Of a stretch of 64,000 nt of DNA, positions 1 through 8,586 are shown piece after piece. Positions within the stretch are counted from its first letter, which is position 1. Every line of letters begins with the position of its first letter. This stretch comes from Rothia mucilaginosa (GTDB taxonomy: Bacteria; Actinomycetota; Actinomycetes; Actinomycetales; Micrococcaceae): positions 682,001 to 746,000 of the forward strand of contig NZ_CP079822.1 of the NCBI RefSeq assembly GCF_019334805.1, read 5' to 3'. The position numbers and the translations under genes are program-made. The notes under the pieces were generated by a model that was not told the DNA's origin, searched no databases, and saw nothing but the letters and a program-made list of their open reading frames with translations.

Positions 1-1329
1 GCCGACCTGGCTGAGCATGCGTTCGACGGAACCGTTGAATGCGGTTGCGGGGGTGGCGTTGACGGTGTAGGTGTCGATTCCGTCTTCGATGGCGTCGGCG
101 ATGCCCTGGTTCTGGAGCGCCCCGGCGGCGTCTTCGAGTAGGTCTGCGTCGGTGACGAGTTCGGTGATTTCCCACCAGCTGAGCTTGGCTTCGAGTGCCT
201 GTGCGGTGGTTTGGTCGATGGTGCGGAATCCACTGTCGCTCATGCGGAGCTGGCCGAGGTCGATGGGTGCTACTGCGTCGGCTTCTGCAGAGGTGTCCCA
301 TGCTGCGGCGAGGAATTCTTCGTTGGTGGCGACGAGGTCTTCGGCGCGGGCGCGCACGCGCTCGGGTTCGACGTTAATGATCATGGATCCTGCTGGCAAC
401 AGCTCGGTGAGGGTGTTCATGGATTCGATGAGTAGCGGGGTGAGTGATTCCATGCCTTCGACGTAGATTCCGCCGGCAATCTTTTCGAGCATGGCTGCGG
501 CTGCCGGGTAGTCGGCTTTCAGGCGGGCGGCGCGGCTCATGACCTCGGGGGTGATGAGCAGTTCGCGGCAGGGCAGCAGAGTGAGTTCAGTGAGCTCTTC
601 TCCCCCGCTGAGTGTGCGCTGGTCGGCGACGGAGAAGTGGCGCATTTCGTCGAGTTCGTCGCCGAAGAATTCGAGGCGTACGGGGGTGTTTGCGGTGGGC
701 GGGAAGACGTCGATGATGCCGCCTCGTACGGCGTATTCGCCGCGCTTGGCGACCAGGTCTACGCGGGAGTATGCGGCGTCGTTGAGGCCACGCACCACAT
801 CTTTGAAGGGGTATTCTTCGCCGCGGACCAGGTGCACGGGTTCGAGCTTTTCGATGCCGGTGACGATGGGCTGGATGACGGCGCGTACGGGTGCGATAAC
901 AACCTGGGGGCGTTTAGCCGCATCCCCGGTCATGGCGCGCAGTACCTGCAGGCGGCGGCCTACGGTGTCGGAGCGCGGTGAGAGGCGTTCGTGGGGCAGG
1001 GTTTCCCAGGCGGGGAAGAGCGCGATGTCGGCGGCGGGCAGGTAGGAGCGCAGGGCTGCGGCGAGGTCTTCTGCTTGGCGGTCGGTGGGGGCGATGATGA
1101 GGCTGAGCGCTTCAGCGGTGGTATCGCGTACTGCGGTGGAGATGTCTGCAATGAGCGCGGCGTGGGTTCCGGCGACGGCGCCGATGAGGGTGCGTGCGCT
1201 ACGTTCAGCGGGCTGTGCGGAGGCTGCGGTGCGGATCGCGGCCCAGCTGCTGAGTTGGTTGAGGGTGTTCAGGAGGGGGTGCAGGGGTGCCTCGAGGGGC
1301 TGTGCAGTAGCTTTTCGGGTGGTGCTCAC
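1..1329 (-). CDS. mfd: Transcription-repair coupling factor Mfd, N-terminal part (cut by window edge)
   Basis: Minus-strand reading frame open from a GTG at 1329 to the window edge (443 codons). The GTG is preceded by AGGAGAACCC, a good Shine-Dalgarno. The protein shows the UvrB-like N-terminal region of Mfd: LPHERLSPRSDTVGRRLQVL near residues 110-130, then YSRVDLVAKRGEYAVRGGII and FPPTANTPVRLEFFGDELDE, the classical Mfd/UvrB signature that ends in a beta-strand motif. The CarD-like RNA polymerase-binding domain and the RecG-like translocase motor would lie beyond position 1. Mfd removes RNA polymerase stalled at lesions and recruits UvrA. In related actinobacteria mfd follows pth directly; here about 23 kb of surface and suf genes separate them. 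Identification is firm; completeness cannot be judged. Confidence 0.95.
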   Translation of the reverse strand, partial: MSTTRKATAQPLEAPLHPLLNTLNQLSSWAAIRTAASAQPAERSARTLIGAVAGTHAALIADISTAVRDTTAEALSLIIAPTDRQAEDLAAALRSYLPAADIALFPAWETLPHERLSPRSDTVGRRLQVLRAMTGDAAKRPQVVIAPVRAVIQPIVTGIEKLEPVHLVRGEEYPFKDVVRGLNDAAYSRVDLVAKRGEYAVRGGIIDVFPPTANTPVRLEFFGDELDEMRHFSVADQRTLSGGEELTELTLLPCRELLITPEVMSRAARLKADYPAAAAMLEKIAGGIYVEGMESLTPLLIESMNTLTELLPAGSMIINVEPERVRARAEDLVATNEEFLAAAWDTSAEADAVAPIDLGQLRMSDSGFRTIDQTTAQALEAKLSWWEITELVTDADLLEDAAGALQNQGIADAIEDGIDTYTVNATPATAFNGSVERMLSQVG

Positions 1330-1885
1330 GGGTTCTCCTGAATCTGCTGTCCTCGGTTCCGGCGGTTTGGCTGGTGGAGGGCTGCTATGGATAGTCGGTA
1401 TTGGGCGGTGCCGGTTTGGGGCGTCCGAGTGAATTTGCCTTTATTTCATGGTGCTTTTTGTGCGTTTTGGGGTGTTTTTTTTGCGGCTTTTCCATTGTAG
1501 GACTTGTCCGCTTTTTCTGGCATTTTTCTCTTGTATTCTCTGTGATGGAATATATTCCTTTTTGCACTCGGTTGTCGCTTTCGTGGGTGATATTTGAGTA
1601 TGGTTTTCTTCCGTGTCTGTTCCTGTGCCACAACGTTCATCACATGGGGCGCAAATCACACATCCACAGACATCTTTGCACTTTGTGCACCATTATTTTC
1701 ACAGCTTAATCCTGTACCCTAATCATTAACACTTACAGAAAAACCACACAGTATATCCCCTTCCGGATTCTGATTACCTCTTCCAACCAACCTCAGGTTT
1801 TCAGTATTTACTGCGGCTTTTCTAGTGCAATAATTCACCGTTTCTTTCGATGTTTCTTCCGGAACGTCGCATCAGAAAGACACAA
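1330..1885. other. Long AT-rich intergenic region upstream of the first fibrinogen-like gene
   Basis: About 556 bases between the divergent mfd and first fibrinogen-like genes. It is clearly richer in A and T than the coding DNA, with T-rich stretches on the plus strand from about 1435 to 1600. Short open frames occur on both strands but have no ribosome binding site and no protein-like composition. It should hold the promoters of both flanking genes, but I see no -35/-10 pair convincing enough to mark. The length suggests a regulated promoter or long 5' leader. Confidence 0.5.
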
Positions 1886-4252
1886 ATGACAACCACATAC
1901 ACGAACAATCCCGCTGAAAAGCCCCATGCCCGTTCATGGTCTGCTAAGAAGTGGGGTGCTTTCGCACTCGCTTTTGGTACTGCTTTCACTGCGGCACCGC
2001 TTACTCCTACTACTCCCGCTTCGGCTGCTACCGGTACCCATGATGGTTCCAGTAGCGATAAGGCGGCTGCCTCTTGCTACGAGGTCAAGCAGGTTAATCC
2101 TTCTGCCTCTTCTGGCACTTATTGGCTGTACACCCCGCAGATGAGTGGCCCGGCGCAGTTCTACTGCGATCAGGAAACTGATGGCGGCGGTTGGGTCATG
2201 ATTGGTCGCGGCCGTGAGGGTTGGACCGAGTCTTACAATGGCACCGGCGACCCGAATCAGCTGCACCAGAACCCCACCGGCCCTTCCGCTTTTACTCCGG
2301 TCCAGCTTCCCGCAAACACTGTCGATGCCCTGTTGAACGGCATTAAGCCTCAGGACCTTCCCGATGGCATGCGCCTGCACCGTGCCCACAACGCAAGGGG
2401 CACCCAGTGGCAGAACGTTTATGTTCAGCGTCCTCAGACTGAGCAGTGGACCTGGGCGATGAGCTACGGTCAGCGTTGGGGCACCGTGAAGTTCACCGGT
2501 GCCGGCATTAACCGCACTGCGCGTATGGGCGGTTCCCCCTCGGAAATGGCTCCGGGTATTACCACCAGCTCGGTTCGTTTCTTCGCGAACCCGAACCAGG
2601 GCTACCAGATTGGTTTTGCGTACGGTTCGCTGGTGAACTTCGGCAATGATAGTGCCGATTCTTATATTTATAAGAAGCGCGGTTCCGCTGGTTACTCCAT
2701 CCCCTTCACTCAGGTGTTCCTGCGTCCGAAGCTGACTCAGCGTGACTTGAACTTCTCGCAGATTGGTTCTGGCTCTGCCGCTAGCAACCGTCGTGCTCTG
2801 CCGAATAGCTACACGATGCCCGTTCGTTGGCGCACCAGTGAGCAGACTGGCACCGGCAAGAAGAACGAGATGAACACCTACGTTCAGGCTATTACTCAGG
2901 TGGGCGACACCGTCTTCACCGGTGGCGACTTCAAGTATGTGGAGTCGGCTGGCGGCGAGCGCGTGGACCAGTCGTACCTGGCTGGCTACAACGTGGATTC
3001 GGGCGAACTGGTTCGCTCTTTCCGTCCGACTTTCAACGGTCAGATTAAGGCTCTTGAGGCTCTGCCGAATAACCGCCTGGCGGTTGGTGGCGAATTTACC
3101 GAGGTGAATGGCGAGAAGGTTAACCACTTTGTCATTCTGGACGCGACCACCGGTCAGATTGACCGCACGTGGGATGTTCAGGTTCAGCGCCGCAGTGGCG
3201 ATGCCGCCCAGGTGAAGACCCTGCTGGTTCAGGATGGTTACCTCTACATTGGCGGTAACTTCACCCATGTGAAGGGCAATACTTCTAAGGCGTACGCTTA
3301 CTCTCGTGGTGCCGCTCGTATTAATCTTTCGAACGGTGCGGTGGATTGGAATTGGCGCCCGAACTTCAACGGTACGGTCAACGGCATTACTGCTGCCTCC
3401 GATAATTCCACTGTTCACGCTGCGGGTTACTTCACTGAGCTGAATAACCAGCGTGCGTTCCGTCTGGCTGCGCTGAATGGTTCTAACGCTTCGAACATTA
3501 AGTGGGAGTGGGAGCCGTCGCTGAAGCTGAACATTACTGACCGTATTGTGTACGCGTTCCAGTTCGATGTTCAGGATGCCGGCTCGACTGTGTGGACTGC
3601 TGGTGCTGACCACCTGATTGCGAACTACTCGAAGAACGGTTACGGCCGTATCTCCACCGCGATTTCTAAGTACGGTGGCGACTGGCAGGATCTGCACCTG
3701 AGCGGTAACACCATTTACGGTGCGTGCCACTGCGGTGATGTCCTCTTCGAGGGTTCCACCGGCTACCACACGTATTGGAAGGAGTCGAAGGCGGTTCACC
3801 GTATGCGCCTGGTCGCAGCGTTCGATAAGGACAGTGGCGAGGTTGTTGGCGAGTTCAGCCCGGTTCTGAAGGGTGCTAGCGGCTACGGTGTCTGGGAGTC
3901 CTTCGTGGATTCTCGCGGCAACCTGTGGGTTGGTGGCGACATCAACCGTTCACTGGGTGCTAATGGTGAGCAGCGCACTGTCGGTTTTGCTCGTTTTGCT
4001 CCTCGCGATGTGACCGCCCCGTCGACTCCGTCGAACCTGTCGGTTCAGCGTGATGGCTCGACCGATAAGCTGTCTTGGTCTGGTGTTCGTGAGAGCGGTG
4101 CTCGCTACCAGGTGCTGCGTGATGACCGTGTGATTGCTACGGTCTCGGGCACCAGCTACGAGGTTGAGCATACTGATGGCGCTCGCTACTATGTGCGTTC
4201 TATCGATGCGTCTGAGAATTTCTCGGCTTCCACGGGAGCTGCTCAGGCTTAG
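1886..4252 (+). CDS. Secreted fibrinogen-like YCDxxxxGGGW domain protein (copy A)
   Basis: Predicted secreted protein of 788 residues. I chose ATG 1886, preceded by AGAAAGACACAA; an in-frame ATG at 1850 has no ribosome binding site. The signal peptide has a basic n-region (RSWSAKKW), a hydrophobic core and a likely cut after PASA near residue 47. Residues about 60-285 form a fibrinogen-related domain with SCYEVKQVNP and YCDQETDGGGW (93-103). Residues about 310-695 hold repeated blades such as VFTGGDF, LAVGGEF, LYIGGNF and LWVGGD, like a delta-60/DUF5122-type propeller, with a CHCGD motif. Residues about 705-788 look like one Fn3 domain. There is no LPXTG or other anchor. Fibrinogen-like domains often bind carbohydrate or protein, so adhesion to a surface glycan or host matrix is the likely role; this is inference. 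It heads a set of three homologues. Confidence 0.85.
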   Translation: MTTTYTNNPAEKPHARSWSAKKWGAFALAFGTAFTAAPLTPTTPASAATGTHDGSSSDKAAASCYEVKQVNPSASSGTYWLYTPQMSGPAQFYCDQETDGGGWVMIGRGREGWTESYNGTGDPNQLHQNPTGPSAFTPVQLPANTVDALLNGIKPQDLPDGMRLHRAHNARGTQWQNVYVQRPQTEQWTWAMSYGQRWGTVKFTGAGINRTARMGGSPSEMAPGITTSSVRFFANPNQGYQIGFAYGSLVNFGNDSADSYIYKKRGSAGYSIPFTQVFLRPKLTQRDLNFSQIGSGSAASNRRALPNSYTMPVRWRTSEQTGTGKKNEMNTYVQAITQVGDTVFTGGDFKYVESAGGERVDQSYLAGYNVDSGELVRSFRPTFNGQIKALEALPNNRLAVGGEFTEVNGEKVNHFVILDATTGQIDRTWDVQVQRRSGDAAQVKTLLVQDGYLYIGGNFTHVKGNTSKAYAYSRGAARINLSNGAVDWNWRPNFNGTVNGITAASDNSTVHAAGYFTELNNQRAFRLAALNGSNASNIKWEWEPSLKLNITDRIVYAFQFDVQDAGSTVWTAGADHLIANYSKNGYGRISTAISKYGGDWQDLHLSGNTIYGACHCGDVLFEGSTGYHTYWKESKAVHRMRLVAAFDKDSGEVVGEFSPVLKGASGYGVWESFVDSRGNLWVGGDINRSLGANGEQRTVGFARFAPRDVTAPSTPSNLSVQRDGSTDKLSWSGVRESGARYQVLRDDRVIATVSGTSYEVEHTDGARYYVRSIDASENFSASTGAAQA

Positions 4253-4780
4253 GTCAGATTGTTGATCTAGTTTCTTTGAGCCGCCGCCTGGTTCGGGCTC
4301 TGCAGGGTTTGCGGGGTCCGGGTCAGGCGGCGGTGCACCCGGGGTGTATGCCCTCTATAGTTTTGGTTCGGTCCGGTTTTCCCAGTTTGCTATCTCTTCG
4401 CCTCTGTGGCGGCTATGATGGGTTGGGATTCATTGCGTCGGATGGGTTGCTTCCGTCCTTTCCGATGATGGGCTGAATCTTGGTCTGTGGTGTTTCTTCG
4501 CTGTTGGTACGACAGAGGAAACTTCACAGATTTTTAGCGTTCCGCTTCGTACGGGTACGGTGCCATTGTTGGCTTCGTGCGTGAGGGGTGGGGCGTATTC
4601 ATTCAATTTCCGATAACTACACTCACTGATTCCGGCTACAGACTCGCTGTTAGCGCAGTTCATAACGCTTCCCCCTTACCCCGATGCCTGGTAACTATGC
4701 TGTGCCTTGTGTGGGGTGGGTGTTGCTGTGTGAATTGCAGTTTTCTGCTGTGTGCCGGTTGAGGTCTCTAGGAGAGACAA
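4253..4780. other. Intergenic region between fibrinogen-like copies A and B
   Basis: About 528 bases without a credible gene. It contains a perfect 10-bp inverted repeat (4281-4290 with 4324-4333, CCGCCGCCTG) just after copy A, with a 33-base loop and no T-run. That could be a factor-dependent terminator or an mRNA 3'-end structure. The rest should carry the promoter of copy B, but no clear -35/-10 pair stands out. A good ribosome binding site (AGGAGA) lies just before 4781. Confidence 0.45.
4281..4333 (+). repeat. Inverted repeat downstream of fibrinogen-like copy A
   Basis: Arms CCGCCGCCTG (4281-4290) and CAGGCGGCGG (4324-4333) pair perfectly over 10 bp with a 33-base loop, starting 28 bases after the stop of copy A. 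No T-run follows, so it is not a textbook intrinsic terminator. It may still stabilise or end the transcript. Confidence 0.4.
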
Positions 4781-7249
4781 ATGAATTTTCTTCCGTTCAC
4801 GCGTGGAGGGCGCTCACAGGGCGTTGGTTCCTCCGCTTTTGAGGGCTCTCGCGTAGCTTCTCGTTCTGGTTCCCGCGCTTTGGGCGCGGCGGCTGCTTCT
4901 TTTGCGATGGTTGCGGCTTCTTTGGGTCCGATTGCTTCGGGCGCGCAGGCTGCTGATGCACGCTACTATGACGGTTCGTCGAGCGAGCGCGCGGCTGCGA
5001 GCTGCTGGGAGGTTAAGCAGAATAATCCGCGTGGCAAGAGCGGCGCGTACTGGCTGTACACCCCTGCGATGAGTGCTCCTGAGCAGTTCTATTGCGATCA
5101 GGAAACTGATGGCGGCGGCTGGGTTATGATTGGCCGCGGTCGTGAGAGCTGGACTGAGAACTACTACGGTCGCGGTAATGCCGATCAGCTGTATAAGAAC
5201 CCGACCGGCTTTGATGCGGTGCAGCTCTCCGGCGTGACCGTGAACGCGCTACTGAACGGTACCCGTCCGCAGGATTTGCCCGATGGCGTGCGTTTCCATC
5301 GCGCGATGAACGTTGAGGGCACTACCTGGCAGGATTTTAAGGCTCACCGTGATTCCAGTACCGAATGGACTTGGACTTTGCGTTCAAAGATGTTCTGGTC
5401 AAATATTTCGGTCAAAAACACCTGGCAGTACAGTAACCGTTATGACTACGCCAACCGTGGTCAGGTGGCTGGTAACATCTTCACCCATGATTCTGATGAT
5501 TTCCGTTCCCTGAACTTCGAAGAGAAGGCATCGCAGGGCTACAAGTTGGGCTTCACCTACGGTCGCAACGCCAAGATTACATGGTGGACCGAGACCTACC
5601 TGATGAACCGTCCTTCGGCGTATATTTACCGCCCGGCGGATGATTCGACCACTCCCCTGGTATTTACTCAGATGTTCTTGCGCCCGAAGGTGACTCAGAA
5701 CGATTTGGTGGCTAAGGGTCTGCATGCTTATGGCCCGCAGGGTGCTGCTGCAAGTAACCGCCGCGCACTACCCAATAGCTACTCCGAGAAGTGGAAGTGG
5801 CGTACCAGCACTGAGACCGGTACCGGCAAGAAGGGTGAGATGAACACCCAGGTTGAGGCTATCACCGAGGTCGGTGGCGCTGTCTTTACCGGTGGCGATT
5901 TCGCGTACGTTGAGTCGGCAAGCGGTGAGAAGGTTGAGCAGGCTTTCTTGGCTGGTTACGAGGTGGGTACCGGCGAGCTGCGCCGTTCCTTCCGCCCGAA
6001 GATTAACGGTCAGGTGAAGTCGGTTGAGGCTCTGCCGAACGGCCTGTTGGCTGTGGGCGGCTCCTTCGATCAGGTGAACGGCGAGTACTACAACGGTTTC
6101 GTGCTTCTGGATCCGCAGACCGGTCAGGTGGCTAAGGATTGGGATATCCGCGTGGTCAGCCGCATCACTTCCCTGCCGGTACAGATTAAGACCCTGCACG
6201 TGCGTGACGGTTACCTGTACATTGGCGGTTCCTTCACTCATCTGAAGGGCCAGACTTCCCCCACCTACGCGTATGCGAGAAACCTGGCTCGCATTAAGTT
6301 GAGCAACGGCGAGGTGGATTGGAACTGGCGTCCGGTCTTTAACGGCACGGTCAACGGTGTGAGCGCTTCCGAGGGCAACGCCGATGTGTACGTTGCTGGC
6401 TACTTCACTCAGCTGAATAATCAGGAGGCGTTCCGTCTCGCTCATATGCAAGGTAATAGCACGAACCCGCTGGCTTGGAACCACCGTCCTTCGTACACCC
6501 CCAAGAGTGCCCGAACCTGGGATCTGAAAAACGAGCGCAAGATGTGGGGCTTCCAGTTCGATGTTCAGGACGCTGGCTCCTCTGTCTGGGTGGGTGGCAC
6601 CGAGCATATGATTAGCCGTTACGAGAAGAGCTCGATGCGCCGCACCGATAGCGCGATTACTCGTGAGGGCGGCGATTTCCAGGATCTGCATCTGAGCGGC
6701 AACACCATTTACGGTGCGTGCCACTGCGGCGATTTCCTCTTCCAGGGCGCAGACACGGTCTATTCGGAGTGGGAGAACGCGACCAATGCTCAGACCATTC
6801 GCCTGGTAGCGGCTTTCGATAAGGACAGCGGTAAGATGCTGCCGGAGTTCGCACCGATTATGAACGGCGCGTATGGCTACGGTGTGTGGGAGTCCTTCGT
6901 GGATTCCACCGGCACTCTGTGGGTTGGTGGCGATATCCGTAAGTCGCTGGGTGCTAACGGCGTGCAGCAGACCGTTGGTTTCGCACGTTATGCACCTCGC
7001 GATGTGACTCCTCCGGCTCCCCCGAGCAACCTGAAGGTTACGACGAACGGCTCCAAGGATCAGCTGACCTGGTCGGGTATTTCCGAGCATAGGGTGAAGT
7101 ATCAGGTTCTGCGCGATGATCGTCCTATTGCGACGGTTACGGGCACGAGCTATTCGGTGGATCACCGCGACGGCGCCCGCTACTATGTGCGTGCGGTAGA
7201 TACTGCGGATAACTATTCGGCAAGTACCGAGGCTGCTCAGGCGGCATAA
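4781..7249 (+). CDS. Secreted fibrinogen-like YCDxxxxGGGW domain protein (copy B)
   Basis: Second homologue, 822 residues, start ATG with AGGAGAGACAA upstream. The signal peptide carries an Arg-rich n-region and a long hydrophobic core, with a likely cut after GAQA near residue 57. The layout matches copy A: fibrinogen-related domain with SCWEVKQNNP and YCDQETDGGGW (104-114), a propeller-like middle with VFTGGDF, LAVGGSF, LYIGGSF, VWVGGTE and LWVGGD, the CHCGD motif, and one Fn3-like domain at the C-terminus ending shortly after DNYSAST. Long blocks are identical to copies A and C, so these are tandem duplicates, while the segment around residues 120-300 diverges most. That divergence would fit different ligands (inference). 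No cell-wall anchor is seen. A strong terminator lies 63 bases after the stop, so it is probably transcribed separately from the lipoprotein gene. Confidence 0.85.
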   Translation: MNFLPFTRGGRSQGVGSSAFEGSRVASRSGSRALGAAAASFAMVAASLGPIASGAQAADARYYDGSSSERAAASCWEVKQNNPRGKSGAYWLYTPAMSAPEQFYCDQETDGGGWVMIGRGRESWTENYYGRGNADQLYKNPTGFDAVQLSGVTVNALLNGTRPQDLPDGVRFHRAMNVEGTTWQDFKAHRDSSTEWTWTLRSKMFWSNISVKNTWQYSNRYDYANRGQVAGNIFTHDSDDFRSLNFEEKASQGYKLGFTYGRNAKITWWTETYLMNRPSAYIYRPADDSTTPLVFTQMFLRPKVTQNDLVAKGLHAYGPQGAAASNRRALPNSYSEKWKWRTSTETGTGKKGEMNTQVEAITEVGGAVFTGGDFAYVESASGEKVEQAFLAGYEVGTGELRRSFRPKINGQVKSVEALPNGLLAVGGSFDQVNGEYYNGFVLLDPQTGQVAKDWDIRVVSRITSLPVQIKTLHVRDGYLYIGGSFTHLKGQTSPTYAYARNLARIKLSNGEVDWNWRPVFNGTVNGVSASEGNADVYVAGYFTQLNNQEAFRLAHMQGNSTNPLAWNHRPSYTPKSARTWDLKNERKMWGFQFDVQDAGSSVWVGGTEHMISRYEKSSMRRTDSAITREGGDFQDLHLSGNTIYGACHCGDFLFQGADTVYSEWENATNAQTIRLVAAFDKDSGKMLPEFAPIMNGAYGYGVWESFVDSTGTLWVGGDIRKSLGANGVQQTVGFARYAPRDVTPPAPPSNLKVTTNGSKDQLTWSGISEHRVKYQVLRDDRPIATVTGTSYSVDHRDGARYYVRAVDTADNYSASTEAAQAA

Positions 7250-7593
7250 CCCCTCATCAGGGCGATATTCACTTTTATGACAAATAATTTTAGTGATGTT
7301 CGCCCTATTCTCCCGGGCTGGTTTTAAACCAGCCCGGGATTTTTTTGCACATAGTGAATCTATTTCATTCATTTACATGAAGGTTTTTTCATGCAGAGAT
7401 ATATACTTACCTTCTAATCGAGTCAAAATAGAGCATTAGTTAGGGCTTATTCTCATCATTTATAAAAACGTTATTTTTGCGGGTCTAAGTATTTTCCCAG
7501 CTTTGCGTGTTAGCCTTTAGGTGCCTTACCTTCGTGCGAGGTATTATCTTCCGGAATATAGTCATTCTCACTCCAACCACTAAAGAGGCTTCC
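7250..7593. other. Intergenic region with terminator, before the lipoprotein gene
   Basis: About 344 bases. The first 100 contain the terminator of copy B (7312-7346). The remaining 240 are AT-rich and must contain the promoter of the lipoprotein gene. AAAGAGG at 7582-7588 is its ribosome binding site. No other feature seen. Confidence 0.5.
7312..7346 (+). terminator. Intrinsic terminator after fibrinogen-like copy B
   Basis: Arms CCCGGGCTGGTTT (7312-7324) and AAACCAGCCCGGG (7326-7338) pair perfectly and are followed by seven T at 7340-7346. This is a textbook rho-independent terminator. Confidence 0.92.
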
Positions 7594-8466
7594 ATGTCAG
7601 TGTTCTTCAAGTACCCCTCCCGGTCCCGCCTTCTGGGCACCTTGGGTACCGTTGCGGTATCCACCCTGGTCCTGAGCGCTTGCGCTACTGAAAACCCGAG
7701 CTCCGATAGCTCTTCGCCTGCTTCTGCGTCCGCGAGCGTTTCCGCGTCGGCGCATGCTTCCTCAAACAAGTCTTCGAGCGCTTCCCCCCAGGTTTCTGAG
7801 CAGGGCACCGCAGAAGCATCCGCCAATGCTTCCTCTGGGGCTTCGGCTGAGGCAAAGGATGGGGCAAAGAGTGAGGCGACCTCTTCTGACGGCCAGAAGC
7901 TTGAAGAGATTTACACTGGCGCTGAAGAGATGAGGAACGCTTCTTCCGTACCTGTTGACGCTGAAGAAGTTAAGAAGACTACCGAACTGGTTAACTCTTT
8001 TGAGACCATTCTGACCAAGGTGAAGGCAGCCCCCTCTGCTGAGGCTTCGCCTGAGCGTGCCGCTGATCCGACCAGCGACGAAGAGGCTGAGCAACAGAAC
8101 GTTGAGCGGGCCCGCGCTGTTCTCGATAATGAGACGATTCGCTCCATCGAGGCCGTGGCTGTTGATTCCGCTGCCGCTGAGTTTGCCGTGCAGGCTTCCG
8201 AGTACGCACTGGCTGGCTGGCACTATGAAGGTTCTTCCACTGTCGTGGGCACTCCCCGTATGACTGAAACCCAGTACAAGGGTCAGCCCGCGCGCATGCT
8301 GGAAGTATGCATGGATTCTTCCTCTGTGAAGATCTATGACGAGAATAATCAGCCCGTTAAGGATGACAATTCTCCGAAGCGTTCACTCAATATTTACACC
8401 CTCGTTCAGGTCGATGGTCAGTGGAAGATTGCGACCCATGATTTCCCGAACAATCCTGATTGTTAG
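7594..8466 (+). CDS. Secreted lipoprotein with Ser/Ala-rich linker, unknown function
   Basis: Predicted lipoprotein of 290 residues. Start ATG 7594 is set by AAAGAGG six bases upstream. The signal peptide (basic SRSRLLGTL, hydrophobic VAVSTLVLSAC) has a lipobox LSAC, so the mature protein would be lipid-anchored. A low-complexity Ser/Ala linker (about residues 33-100) follows, then a small C-terminal domain (about 185-290) with VCMDSSSVKIYDENNQPV and VQVDGQWKIATHDFPN. That pattern resembles small NTF2-like or other lipoprotein domains of actinobacteria; I do not recognise a precise family. It sits between two fibrinogen-like genes, so a role with them at the cell surface is possible but not shown. 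Confidence 0.75.
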   Translation: MSVFFKYPSRSRLLGTLGTVAVSTLVLSACATENPSSDSSSPASASASVSASAHASSNKSSSASPQVSEQGTAEASANASSGASAEAKDGAKSEATSSDGQKLEEIYTGAEEMRNASSVPVDAEEVKKTTELVNSFETILTKVKAAPSAEASPERAADPTSDEEAEQQNVERARAVLDNETIRSIEAVAVDSAAAEFAVQASEYALAGWHYEGSSTVVGTPRMTETQYKGQPARMLEVCMDSSSVKIYDENNQPVKDDNSPKRSLNIYTLVQVDGQWKIATHDFPNNPDC

Positions 8467-8586
8467 GGTCTAATTAAAGATGCCGGTTTCCAGCTATGAT
8501 TCGCTGGAACCCGCGCATTATCATCCATAGCGCATTAATGTTGATGCGCACTCGATAACATTTCTTGGCATTCATTTGGAGATATT

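Noticed and set aside
1401-1709. A small gene in the AT-rich region upstream of copy A
   Set aside because: The frame has no ribosome binding site, is rich in Phe and Cys from T-runs, and shows no recognisable family.
1934-3799. A 621-codon open frame on the minus strand opposite fibrinogen-like copy A
   Set aside because: It has no ribosome binding site or known domain and lies wholly inside a gene with signal peptide and clear domains. Long antisense frames arise here from biased codon use.
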